From the IMG/VR virus record IMGVR_UViG_3300009702_000018, positions 1 to 64,000 of that record: a stretch of 64,000 bases of DNA; one strand, given 5' to 3'. Source of the DNA: a virus. The position numbers and the translations under genes were made by a program. Positions 51,333 to 60,632 of this stretch are shown piece by piece (positions within the stretch are counted from its first letter, which is position 1; the number at the start of each line of letters is the position of its first letter). The notes under the pieces were generated by a model. The model was not told the origin of the DNA. It did not search any database and worked only from the letters and a program-made list of their open reading frames with translations.

Positions 51333-54300
51333 TTATGACAATCGCTCCTTTTCTTTCTCTCTATTTGTCTTATAAATTTGAATTTTTGCCTTTTTCTCGT
51401 TAATTTCTATTTTGCTCTTATCTGGAAGTTGACAACTATCAATATGTGCTTTTTGATTATATGCGGTAATTGATGGTTCTTTTGTTATAATATATATTTT
51501 ACCTCCACCAATAGATTTCCAACTAATTCGTATGGTATGTCCTAATATTTCTCCTACTGTATTATAAGCTAATATAATAGAGCCAAAAGATTTTTGCTCA
51601 ATTCCATTAAAACTAATTGTTATATAAGAACTTAAAGATAAAGCACCATTAAAACTTATTAAAATCTTTGAATCTTTTTTAAATTGAGAAGTAAAAGTAT
51701 AAATAATTTGTTTATTAATAACACCAAATGAATTAAAAGTAAGCAATAATTTGTTTGATTGACTTAAAATACCTTCAAAAGTAATTGGAATTTCAGAAGT
51801 ATTAATTGTTTGACCAGTAAAACTATAAATATATTCAGATGAAATAGTATCAAGCCCATAAAAAGTATATTTTAATAATTTGTTATTAGAATAAGCAGAT
51901 TTAAATGAAATAAGATATTTAAAGGATAAAGTACTATAAGATTCAAATGTTATTTTTTCAATATCAGAGTTGACATCTTGAGCATTAAAAGAAAATTTAA
52001 TTAATTTATGTTTTTTTACGGCTAAAGAAGAAATTGATAATAAGATTCTATTGGAAGCGGATCCTTTGCCGTAAAAACTAAATTTAACTTTTTTAGAAGA
52101 AAAAGATTGAGATCTAAAGCTAATAATTTGTTTAATATAACCAATCGTTTTTGAATGGAAACTTAATAAAATTAATTTATCTTTATGTTGTACAGCAAAA
52201 AACGTATATTTAATTTGAGAACTATTTGTTGTTTCAGAAGTAAAAGATAAAACAATATCATCTTGTTTAATGCCATAACTATTAAAAGAATATTTAATAA
52301 TATGTTGAACATTATACGATGATAAAAATGTAATTTTTTCTTTTAATGATATAATATCATAAGAATGAAAACTAATTAATTCTTTATGGCTTGAACTTTT
52401 AGCCGCTGAAAAAGTCAAATCAATATTATTTGTTAAATATGATTGACCCCTAAAAGATAATAATAATTGATTAGATTTTTTAAATTGAGCTATAAATGAA
52501 ATTAATAATTTTTTATCTAAAGATTTAGCACCAGAGAATGTAATATTAATTCTATTATTATTTGTATTAAATGACCCAAAAGTTAATAATAATTTATTGT
52601 TATTGATACCAAAAGCATAAAAAGTATAAAATATGAAAGCATTGTTTGAATTTGAAGCCAAAAAAGTAATTTGTTCTTTTTTACTATCTGTGCTATATGA
52701 TCCATAAGAAATAATTTTTGTTGCATATAAACTTTTAGCTGCAGAAAAAGTTATATGTGCTGTCTTGGACAAATAAGAATAAGCACCGAAAGACAGTATA
52801 ATATTTTTGGGTAATTCATGTTGAGCTATAAACGAAAATAATATTTTTTTACTATGGGATTTTGCACCCGAAAATGTGATATTTATTTTATTAGAATTTA
52901 TACCAAATGATCCAAAGGTCAATAATAATTTATTATTATTAATCCCAAAAGAACCAAATGAATATAATATTATATGATCATTTGTATTTGAACCCGAAAA
53001 AGTAATTAATTCTTGTTTATGTTGTGTATCCTTTGCTCCATAAGTAATTATTTCTTGGGAAGAAGTATGCTCTGATGCAGAGAAAGTTAAATTTAATTTA
53101 TTACTTAAATAAGAATAAGCACCAAAAGACAACATAACATTGTTAGATAATTGACTTTGAGCTTCAAATGAAATTAATGATTTTTTATTAATAGATTTTT
53201 TGCCCGTAAATGAAAGCATAAGTTGATTTGAGCTTTCATAATAAGCCCCAAAAGAAAACAAAAATCTATTTGCTGAAATATAATAAGCACCAAATGTGCA
53301 TTTTATTTTTTGTGAATAAAAAGAATATCCACCATAGGTTAAATTAATTTTTGATGATAAATGTCTTGCTCCAGAAAAAGTAACTTTTTTTGTCGCCGAT
53401 GTTGAACTAACTCCATGAAAAGTAAGATCAAAATAACCTACGCCACCACTCTGATATACAAGTTTTAATTGTCCATATTCATTCCCATAAAAATCAAAAA
53501 GTATATGCTTGCTATTATAATAAGTGGGTATAATATTTGTTTTTGTGGAAAATACATTATCAAAAGCACCCTGAATAGTAGTTTTAGTAATAAATCCTCT
53601 ATATAATTCTACTGATTTATTTAATTTACCATCAATTTTGCTAAAATCTATAACTTGATAAAAAGCTGTAACCGTAGCAGTAGGACCTGCCCACACTATT
53701 TGAGCAGTATCTCGTGATATAGGTTTGGAATAAAAAGTAGCAAAATCAGGAAAATCTTCGGATCGTTGTGCAGAACTTTTAGCACCAATTATCATTAAAT
53801 ATGAATCAGAAGTTTCCACATCAATAGAAACAGACGTGGATAATGAATATCCTACAGATATTGGATTTCCAGATACTGTTACGCTATCTGTATATACATT
53901 CAATTTAGGATGATTTATAAAATGAAAAATAGCATTGTTAACCGATAGAAATAGATCCACAGTGCTTGTATAATAATAAACCTGATCTGACAATCCAGTA
54001 TCTAAATATCCTACCCATAAAGGAACATTGGACACATAACCATAATCTCGTCTACTATATTCTACAAAAGAATGTTCTCCTAAATATGGAAAAATTGTTG
54101 TGGATGTTGTAAAGTCAGAACCATCTGGAGTCAAAGATATATTATTTATAATTGTCCAATTTTTTCCAAATTCGACCAATGAATAATTATATTCTACTCT
54201 AAGAATGCCACTTGCTCTATTTAAATCAATATATGCATTTGTTCCTGTCCCAGAAATTTGAGCATTAGCAAGTAATGAAGGTGTTATTTGTGCTGTTCCA

Positions 54301-54728
54301 TAATATTGAAAAGAAAATCCTCTAAAAAATGGAACACATTGATTTTTATCATTTACCGCTACCGGATTAGAAGAACCAATGGTAATACCACTATCCAATA
54401 CAATAGTTGGGACATCTCTTACTATAAAAGCATCTTGAGAAGAGGTATCTCCTTCAATGCTAATAAGGTCAAATGCCGCTTCTACAGTAGAATCATAATA
54501 ATCTCTTGAAAGGGAAATATATTGATGTGTTACAAGAGATGCTTTAAATGCACCATGATTATAATCTTCATAATAACTGGTATCATTCAGAAGTTGTAAT
54601 TGATTTATTCTAATAAAAGCATATTTTACAGATTGAACGGAATCAAAATCATTAGGTGCTTGAAGTCCCAGAGAAACTACATTGTGATTAAGTGTTGCAT
54701 GAAGATGTTGAACTTTAATATAAGACAT
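51333..54728 (-). CDS. Beta-strand repeat protein, 14-residue units
   Basis: A 1131-residue protein. Residues 1-440 are a beta-rich N-terminal region. Residues about 446-1043 are roughly 43 tandem units of 14 residues with pattern IxxSFxxxxxxxxK (for example LLLTFGSFGINSNK and INITFSGAKSHSKK). Every eight units the type order repeats, giving a 112-residue super-repeat seen at least three times. The C-terminal 85 residues are non-repeat. A regular 14-residue strand repeat suggests a beta-solenoid or fibrous adhesin. It lies between capsid and connector genes. Confidence 0.75.
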   Translation of the reverse strand: MSYIKVQHLHATLNHNVVSLGLQAPNDFDSVQSVKYAFIRINQLQLLNDTSYYEDYNHGAFKASLVTHQYISLSRDYYDSTVEAAFDLISIEGDTSSQDAFIVRDVPTIVLDSGITIGSSNPVAVNDKNQCVPFFRGFSFQYYGTAQITPSLLANAQISGTGTNAYIDLNRASGILRVEYNYSLVEFGKNWTIINNISLTPDGSDFTTSTTIFPYLGEHSFVEYSRRDYGYVSNVPLWVGYLDTGLSDQVYYYTSTVDLFLSVNNAIFHFINHPKLNVYTDSVTVSGNPISVGYSLSTSVSIDVETSDSYLMIIGAKSSAQRSEDFPDFATFYSKPISRDTAQIVWAGPTATVTAFYQVIDFSKIDGKLNKSVELYRGFITKTTIQGAFDNVFSTKTNIIPTYYNSKHILFDFYGNEYGQLKLVYQSGGVGYFDLTFHGVSSTSATKKVTFSGARHLSSKINLTYGGYSFYSQKIKCTFGAYYISANRFLFSFGAYYESSNQLMLSFTGKKSINKKSLISFEAQSQLSNNVMLSFGAYSYLSNKLNLTFSASEHTSSQEIITYGAKDTQHKQELITFSGSNTNDHIILYSFGSFGINNNKLLLTFGSFGINSNKINITFSGAKSHSKKILFSFIAQHELPKNIILSFGAYSYLSKTAHITFSAAKSLYATKIISYGSYSTDSKKEQITFLASNSNNAFIFYTFYAFGINNNKLLLTFGSFNTNNNRINITFSGAKSLDKKLLISFIAQFKKSNQLLLSFRGQSYLTNNIDLTFSAAKSSSHKELISFHSYDIISLKEKITFLSSYNVQHIIKYSFNSYGIKQDDIVLSFTSETTNSSQIKYTFFAVQHKDKLILLSFHSKTIGYIKQIISFRSQSFSSKKVKFSFYGKGSASNRILLSISSLAVKKHKLIKFSFNAQDVNSDIEKITFESYSTLSFKYLISFKSAYSNNKLLKYTFYGLDTISSEYIYSFTGQTINTSEIPITFEGILSQSNKLLLTFNSFGVINKQIIYTFTSQFKKDSKILISFNGALSLSSYITISFNGIEQKSFGSIILAYNTVGEILGHTIRISWKSIGGGKIYIITKEPSITAYNQKAHIDSCQLPDKSKIEINEKKAKIQIYKTNREKEKERLS

Positions 54729-56503
54729 TATTCATAAACTTTTTCAACGGTTAAAAAATCCCAATACAATTGGGGATTATTGTCTCCTCCATCATATCCA
54801 TATCCAAACCATAAAATAGCGGGAGTACTTAATAATTCCAATTCAGGAGATATTAGTTCTTTATTTAAATAAAAAGTAATTTTATTGGAGACAATTTTAA
54901 AAGAAAGTTGTTGAAAATTTTTTATTGTAGGTTGCCAAGGACTTGAAACAGCAACTGATGACCAACCCGCTATTCCATTACAATAACCAACTTTTAAATC
55001 TTCATAAAGCAAGCCTATGGCATAATAACTGGAGTCTACCGTTTTTATACCAAAAGAAGCTCTTGGTTGTCCAAATGATTCATCCCACACACCTATATTT
55101 GCTTCGATATTATTAGTATAATTAGTGGGCAACGCCGTATAGGCATATGCTGTGGTTACCGTGCCAATTTGTTTTTGCATTTGTAAAGATTTATCACCTG
55201 AAAAAATTTTATTGGTATGTGTGCTTTCAGAATTAACGACTTGCCAATCATTATGTAAAATATTATATAATGGCCATACTGATGTATTTATAAAAGAAGG
55301 AACTTCATAACTTTCAAAATTTTCATAAATACCAAAAATTTTCTTTGGATTATAGACATAAGGAGTAGAAGTCATTTTTCCATAATATAAATAATGCATT
55401 CCTGCAGTATCATAGGCTCTGGCTGTGGGAATTGTGGTCGCTAATTCATAATATATTTTTGTTTCTTCTTCATTCCAAAAATCAGCTATGGTATTAGTTG
55501 GAACGTCAACCTCAGAATTTCCCCCTGAATATATACATACTACATCCTCACCACCGTCTTGCATTCTTCCATATTCTTTAATATCAGAATAATAATATAC
55601 ATCATATCCGGCATTGGATACAATTTCTATTTGATTATTTTCTATATTATGTTTACCATTAACCATTCCAATACCAAGAGAACTTCTTCGAGTAATATAT
55701 CTTAAATCCCAAGTGGATCCTCGATCATGTGAATACCATTCCACTAATTCTGCTCCCCACCAAGCACTATCTGTAAATCCATTTGCATAAGTAGTATCTT
55801 GTATTAATCCAAAAACATGAATAATATTATTTAAATCTATTTCGATTGTTCCGTAATGTCTTCCCTTCCAAGCTCTCACAGAGGAATCATATCCATTTGA
55901 TAAAAGAGCAGTAGAAATATTTCTGGTAATCCAACCATTTAATTGTGCTCCAGAAGAAGCGGCATCATGCCAAGCAACATAACATAAACATGGATTGTTA
56001 ACATTTTCTTGGAATTGGTGAAAAGTAAAATATGGTTTTTGCATTGTATATGTTCCATTATCTGTTGTAATACTTACTGTATCAACGGGAGATACTGCCA
56101 ATCCTTGAGTATTAGTCATATCGCTTATTCCATGATAAGTAGATAAATCTTTTCGGCTATATGCAGTTGCAACCAATGAACTTGCAGCAACAGTACTTGT
56201 TAATACCATAGGATAAGGATTTAATTTATGATATGGTTCTGCTTGCAAATGTCCATATATATCATACCACCTACTTCCAGATAAAGCTACATTAGATCCC
56301 GATTTTGCTTGTTGACTTCTTGCCGTATCTGATGGACTCCATAAATAATAAATAGCACAGGCTGAATTGGTATTTCCATAGGAATCATCTTGTGCCAATA
56401 CAAGATGTATAACATCATATTTGTCAATAACCACTCCTCCTGAATATATACTTTTATTAATACCAGAAACGCTTGCTATTGTTTCTTCACCTGTCCATTG
56501 CAT
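54728..56503 (-). CDS. C-terminal part of a BNR_4-like propeller with jelly-roll domain
   Basis: A 591-residue protein starting in a TAATG overlap with the previous gene, but with its own GGAGG nine bases before ATG. Residues 1-370 continue the propeller repeats of the upstream gene (GGVVIDKYDVIHLVLAQDD). Residues 390-591 look like a concanavalin-type jelly roll (FYLNKELISPELELL). Probable sugar-binding or sugar-cleaving surface protein. No catalytic residues assigned. Confidence 0.6.
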   Translation of the reverse strand: MQWTGEETIASVSGINKSIYSGGVVIDKYDVIHLVLAQDDSYGNTNSACAIYYLWSPSDTARSQQAKSGSNVALSGSRWYDIYGHLQAEPYHKLNPYPMVLTSTVAASSLVATAYSRKDLSTYHGISDMTNTQGLAVSPVDTVSITTDNGTYTMQKPYFTFHQFQENVNNPCLCYVAWHDAASSGAQLNGWITRNISTALLSNGYDSSVRAWKGRHYGTIEIDLNNIIHVFGLIQDTTYANGFTDSAWWGAELVEWYSHDRGSTWDLRYITRRSSLGIGMVNGKHNIENNQIEIVSNAGYDVYYYSDIKEYGRMQDGGEDVVCIYSGGNSEVDVPTNTIADFWNEEETKIYYELATTIPTARAYDTAGMHYLYYGKMTSTPYVYNPKKIFGIYENFESYEVPSFINTSVWPLYNILHNDWQVVNSESTHTNKIFSGDKSLQMQKQIGTVTTAYAYTALPTNYTNNIEANIGVWDESFGQPRASFGIKTVDSSYYAIGLLYEDLKVGYCNGIAGWSSVAVSSPWQPTIKNFQQLSFKIVSNKITFYLNKELISPELELLSTPAILWFGYGYDGGDNNPQLYWDFLTVEKVYE

Positions 56504-57882
56504 TATGTACTTCCTCCAGTTTGTGGTTCATCCCAATAGATATTCATACACCAGTTACTATTATTTCCAGTAATTCCTCTATAAGTTACATATAAACCAT
56601 TATCGCTATGTATTAATCTCGGATAAGTCCCATATAAAGGAATTGCAACAGTATCCACAAAACCCCCACTTAAATCATTGATATTTGCAGATTTAGATAA
56701 TTGCCCAGCACTATGATGTCCTTCTAATTCTAACCATAAATAACCTTCATGATCTACTTCTAAACTAGGATAAAAATGACTATCCCAATCTGCATGCCCA
56801 GTAATGCCATTAATACCAAGATTATATGCGGTCGACCAAGTATTTGTATTGTGATATAAAGTTCTTCCCCATGCATATCCATTCATTGCTCTCCAAACAA
56901 CATGAGTTTTTCCTTTGTAATATACCACATGATTACCCGATGAATGTTGAATTGCTTCATTAAAATGCCCGTTACTCGCAATCTTTTTTCTATGACCTGT
57001 GGGCATTATAATAAAAGAATTGGTTCCTTTTGGCATTTGATCATGACTATCATTTTGATACAATGGAATTCTAAAAGCATAAGTAGATGCTATATTAGGC
57101 CATTTAACCTCAGGTCCTAAAGTAATATTACAACTGGTATCTTTATGTGTCGCAAATTCAATAGTAGAAGGATTAAATTCCCATTTATATTTTGAAAAAG
57201 AAAAATGAGATATTTGATCAGCATCTGCAGAGGCAAACATAGCATATCCCGCAGAATTAGTATATTGATATGATACAATCACACCAGAATTATCCAACCC
57301 ATCTATTTTAACATGTTCAACTGGCTCTTTATAATACCAATCTTTTACATAAAAAGATATATCATGAAGATCTTGCGGATATTCATAATTAATAATCAAA
57401 TAACATTGAGTAACTCTGGTATAATTGCCAAGACCTATTCTATTCAACTTAAAACCAAATTGTAAACCATTGAGATCTGATTGAGTCCATGCATTGTAAG
57501 TTAGTGGATTTGCACTCCAAGTTTTGGTATATCCACTCCAAGAGCCGACAGATATATATCCTTGAGTATCAATATAGTCCGACCCATTAATATTTAACAT
57601 AGGATAGGCTGTACCCTTATCGGTACTTTGATTAATGTTGAAATGTATGGAAACACTATTTATTACAGTTATCTGAGAAAAATTTGGAACATCTGCGGTA
57701 TCATAATTATATAATTCATTTGATCTTTTAAGAAATGTAGCTGGACAATATATATATGAGGTATTTCCATCTGGTGTAGAAAAGGGATCGTCAATTGCTT
57801 GCCAATGAGATGTTGCTCCACTTAAAGATAAATCTGAATAATTTCCTGTGCTAACCGCTAATACGCTGGCATTTTTAATCAT
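56503..57882 (-). CDS. N-terminal part of a BNR_4-like propeller protein
   Basis: A 459-residue protein. Residues 1-160 are a beta domain, 160-260 a second beta domain, and 270-459 propeller blades with HFYPSLEVDHEGYLWLELEGHHS and TYPRLIHSDNGLYVTYRG. These match BNR_4 (neuraminidase/lyase-like) blades. The propeller seems to continue in the next gene, so a single ancestral protein may have been split. Confidence 0.6.
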   Translation of the reverse strand: MIKNASVLAVSTGNYSDLSLSGATSHWQAIDDPFSTPDGNTSYIYCPATFLKRSNELYNYDTADVPNFSQITVINSVSIHFNINQSTDKGTAYPMLNINGSDYIDTQGYISVGSWSGYTKTWSANPLTYNAWTQSDLNGLQFGFKLNRIGLGNYTRVTQCYLIINYEYPQDLHDISFYVKDWYYKEPVEHVKIDGLDNSGVIVSYQYTNSAGYAMFASADADQISHFSFSKYKWEFNPSTIEFATHKDTSCNITLGPEVKWPNIASTYAFRIPLYQNDSHDQMPKGTNSFIIMPTGHRKKIASNGHFNEAIQHSSGNHVVYYKGKTHVVWRAMNGYAWGRTLYHNTNTWSTAYNLGINGITGHADWDSHFYPSLEVDHEGYLWLELEGHHSAGQLSKSANINDLSGGFVDTVAIPLYGTYPRLIHSDNGLYVTYRGITGNNSNWCMNIYWDEPQTGGST

Positions 57883-57913
57883 AATTTAGTCTCCATAATA
57901 AGGAGATATTTTT

Positions 57914-58264
57914 TTATTGATATATTTGGGGACATTGTTCTTCTCTCAATTCTCCTGTGATAGAATCGAGAGAAAAAAATGGGGAAGAAGCATAGCCAAA
58001 GAAATATTTTAAATTCTCTAATTTATGAGGATTTAAACTATAAAACCATCTTCTAAAGAAAACAAATTTTTTATCTCGGTCTATCACTAATTCATATTGT
58101 TTTTTATCAAATTTAGATTTAAAACTAACTTTGACAACTGTATCTTTATCATAATGATCGCAGTCTGTAATTTTTCCAGTATTATGATAAAATAATACAT
58201 TCCATCTTTTTTGTATATCAGCTTTCGTCATATGAATAATGGTATACCATTGCTTCTCCAGCAT
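57914..58264 (-). CDS. Hypothetical protein
   Basis: About 116 residues from ATG 58264, which has GGGAGATC just before. Other possible starts are ATG 58231 and an upstream frame to 58291. It overlaps the neighbouring gene end. Basic and aromatic; not recognised. Confidence 0.5.
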   Translation of the reverse strand: MLEKQWYTIIHMTKADIQKRWNVLFYHNTGKITDCDHYDKDTVVKVSFKSKFDKKQYELVIDRDKKFVFFRRWFYSLNPHKLENLKYFFGYASSPFFSLDSITGELREEQCPQIYQ

Positions 58265-58727
58265 GATCTCCCACCGCAGCAGAAGAATCAACCCTCATTT
58301 GCATCACAAGATATTCACTTGTATCTCCAATAGAAGTCATTGTAGTATCACTCCACAACATGGTTTGAGACATATCTGGATAAGCTGTTGAATTGGTTGT
58401 TGCTAAAGAAGAAGTACTTAAAGAGGGTGTTGCAGCAACAGAAGTTGCCCCAACATACATAAAAATTCCCTGACTAGGAGGGAAAGGAGACCCCCAAAAT
58501 CTTATATTTGTAACATTGTTATTTGGGGCATTTATAACTTTTAAATAAAGCCACACTTCTATTGAAAAACCAAATCCCGAATCATGTGGTTTTCTAATAG
58601 GGAAAAATGAAGCATCTGCTTGAGCACTATCTATAGTCCCAAATTGAACAAAATTATCATAAAATGCATCACTTTCCCTTGCCAACGAAGTTCCAAGACC
58701 TCTTTTCAGTTGCAATGTGGCAGACAT
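58218..58727 (-). CDS. Putative virion surface protein
   Basis: A 169-residue Ser/Thr/Ala-rich beta-type protein (GIFMYVGATSVAATPS). Shares a PSQGI segment with the 212-residue protein at 59399, so the two may be related. Function unknown; probably structural from position. Confidence 0.5.
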   Translation of the reverse strand: MSATLQLKRGLGTSLARESDAFYDNFVQFGTIDSAQADASFFPIRKPHDSGFGFSIEVWLYLKVINAPNNNVTNIRFWGSPFPPSQGIFMYVGATSVAATPSLSTSSLATTNSTAYPDMSQTMLWSDTTMTSIGDTSEYLVMQMRVDSSAAVGDHAGEAMVYHYSYDES

Positions 58728-59183
58728 TTATTCCTCATACATCTTCTTAATAACACTATTTTCAATATCACTAAATTGCTTTTCTATTTTACTATGAGGA
58801 TTAACAACATTTAATATTTGAGAATAAGAAAAATTATTTTTTTCATTTACCCACAAGAAATGTCTATAATCTCCTAATCGATAAGATAGTCCCGTATAAT
58901 TATCTTTTCTGTTCCCACCAGCTAAATCACTAACATGCTTATAAAAAATCCAAAATTTACCAAAATCTTCAGAAGAAAGAAATAATGAATTTTTACTCAA
59001 AGTAGGACTATTATATCTAACATTATTAACAATTAACTCCACATGAGTTATATACTTTTTTTCTTGATTTATATCTAGATTTTTTCTTAAATATTCTAAT
59101 ACTTTATCCCAAGGATTAACATTGGAATCAAAACTATTAGAAGAAATTCTTTGTCCATCTGACACAGAAACAATCCAATTCAT
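58728..59183 (-). CDS. Hypothetical protein
   Basis: A 151-residue protein with mixed fold and no motif (WIVSVSDGQRISSN start). It overlaps no gene and sits in the capsid-proximal accessory cluster. Not recognised. Confidence 0.5.
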   Translation of the reverse strand: MNWIVSVSDGQRISSNSFDSNVNPWDKVLEYLRKNLDINQEKKYITHVELIVNNVRYNSPTLSKNSLFLSSEDFGKFWIFYKHVSDLAGGNRKDNYTGLSYRLGDYRHFLWVNEKNNFSYSQILNVVNPHSKIEKQFSDIENSVIKKMYEE

Positions 59184-59196
59184 AATAAACCTTTCT

Positions 59197-59388
59197 TTAT
59201 TTTACTTTTTCTATTGTAATCTTTACTTTATTACCTTTAAATTTTTGCCAAATTTCAAATGGCAAATTTATTGTACCATAATCAATAGCAGATTCTGGTT
59301 TATCAATATTTTTCTTATTTATTTTGTTAAAATTAAATTCAATATTATTTGAATTTTTCCAAAATGTTACATTCCCATAAATTTCCAT
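59197..59388 (-). CDS. Hypothetical small protein
   Basis: A 63-residue Asn/Lys-rich beta-type protein, ten bases from the upstream gene. Not recognised. Confidence 0.45.
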   Translation of the reverse strand: MEIYGNVTFWKNSNNIEFNFNKINKKNIDKPESAIDYGTINLPFEIWQKFKGNKVKITIEKVK

Positions 59389-59398
59389 ATCTTACTCC

Positions 59399-60037
59399 TT
59401 AATAATAAGTACATTCAACTTTAAGTCTGTTACTATCATTAAATCCCACAATAGTTGGCATTATTGATATTCCTATAAACCAATCATGATCAGTATCGGC
59501 ACTCGCAGTATGAGCTGTAAGACTTAATTTATTAGTCGGATCAGGAGTTGACCATTGAGGTGATACAGTATGTAACTCAACCATTCCCACAATACAATTT
59601 GTAATTGGGCTATCTCCAGTAGTACCAGAACCAGCCCAAACATTAACAGGATTACATCTTACACCAAAAGTATGATTAAAATGTAAATCGATACCTTGCG
59701 AGGGACGAGGGCTTGATGCTGACATCGTAGCAATTGAACTGGCACTATTAATATAACAAACTGCTGCAGAAGACCAACCCCCCGTTGGACTAAAACCAGA
59801 AGCAGGATGTAAAGGCCATAAGTGATTAGTAACACAAAGATCAGTAGAACTTTCTGCTGTATTTGCTGCAAGATGTAATGCATTATTCCAAGTATTTAGA
59901 TTTATATTGCCCTGAAAGTTAGAACGTCCACCCGCCCCAAAAGATAAGGCATAAGCACTGGAACTACTTAAAAACACAGCAGTTGCAGTAGAAGTAGATG
60001 TTCCACTTTCCCAAGCGTAAAAAGTCCATTCAGCCAT
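59399..60037 (-). CDS. Putative capsid-proximal structural protein
   Basis: A 212-residue protein rich in Ser, Thr and Ala with an all-beta pattern (WTFYAWESGTSTSTATAVFL). A PSQGI segment is shared with the gene at 58218. Located shortly after the major capsid gene, so a decoration or fibre role is possible. No family recognised. Confidence 0.5.
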   Translation of the reverse strand: MAEWTFYAWESGTSTSTATAVFLSSSSAYALSFGAGGRSNFQGNINLNTWNNALHLAANTAESSTDLCVTNHLWPLHPASGFSPTGGWSSAAVCYINSASSIATMSASSPRPSQGIDLHFNHTFGVRCNPVNVWAGSGTTGDSPITNCIVGMVELHTVSPQWSTPDPTNKLSLTAHTASADTDHDWFIGISIMPTIVGFNDSNRLKVECTYY

Positions 60038-60049
60038 TTAATTTTCTCC

Positions 60050-60592
60050 TTAAATTTCTTTATCTACTGGAGATTTTTTACTCTCCAAATATTCTTCTTC
60101 AATTTTTTTAATTTTATGATCACAATAGATAATTAAAGAACTAGGATAATCGGCTTCAATTAAAGAATCTTTAAATCTTTTTACCGCAAATTCACTTGTC
60201 ATCGCATCAATAATTTTTTCTAAATCATCAGGATTATCCTTATATTTTTCAATAATTCTTTTCATAGTAGAATCGTTCATAGCATTTTTATTATATAATT
60301 CTTCTTCACTTTCTATATTTTTATCTTCAACTATCCAACCGTTCATAAAATCTTTAGATTTTAATAAAATTTCTCTTTCTTGTTCTGTAATATTAGTTTT
60401 TGTTTCATGACCTTCGAACCAATCAGTGCTTCCATCTTCACGAGGGAAAAACATAAGTCCTGGTCTTAAATTAGTAAAACTATAATAAACTTTTTCTTCC
60501 AAGACGACCAAATGTTCGTCGCCTAATTGATCCCTTAAAATTTTTGCTTTTTTATTAGGGACTATTTTTCTTTTAGTTGTTTTTTTAGCCAT
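60050..60592 (-). CDS. Hypothetical protein after the capsid gene
   Basis: A 180-residue charged protein with a basic first 20 residues, a small beta domain and a helical C-terminal half. It follows the capsid gene, with AAAGG before the start. Not recognised. Confidence 0.55.
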   Translation of the reverse strand: MAKKTTKRKIVPNKKAKILRDQLGDEHLVVLEEKVYYSFTNLRPGLMFFPREDGSTDWFEGHETKTNITEQEREILLKSKDFMNGWIVEDKNIESEEELYNKNAMNDSTMKRIIEKYKDNPDDLEKIIDAMTSEFAVKRFKDSLIEADYPSSLIIYCDHKIKKIEEEYLESKKSPVDKEI

Positions 60593-60608
60593 TCTTTACC
60601 TTTCTGAT

Positions 60609-60627
60609 TAGGGGCTAATAAGCCCCC
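60609..60627 (-). terminator. Stem-loop after the major capsid gene
   Basis: On the minus strand GGGGCT pairs with AGCCCC around TATT, in the 40-base gap after the capsid stop. No U-tract follows, so it may act as an RNA stability or attenuation hairpin rather than a full terminator. Confidence 0.45.
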
Positions 60628-60632
60628 ATATA

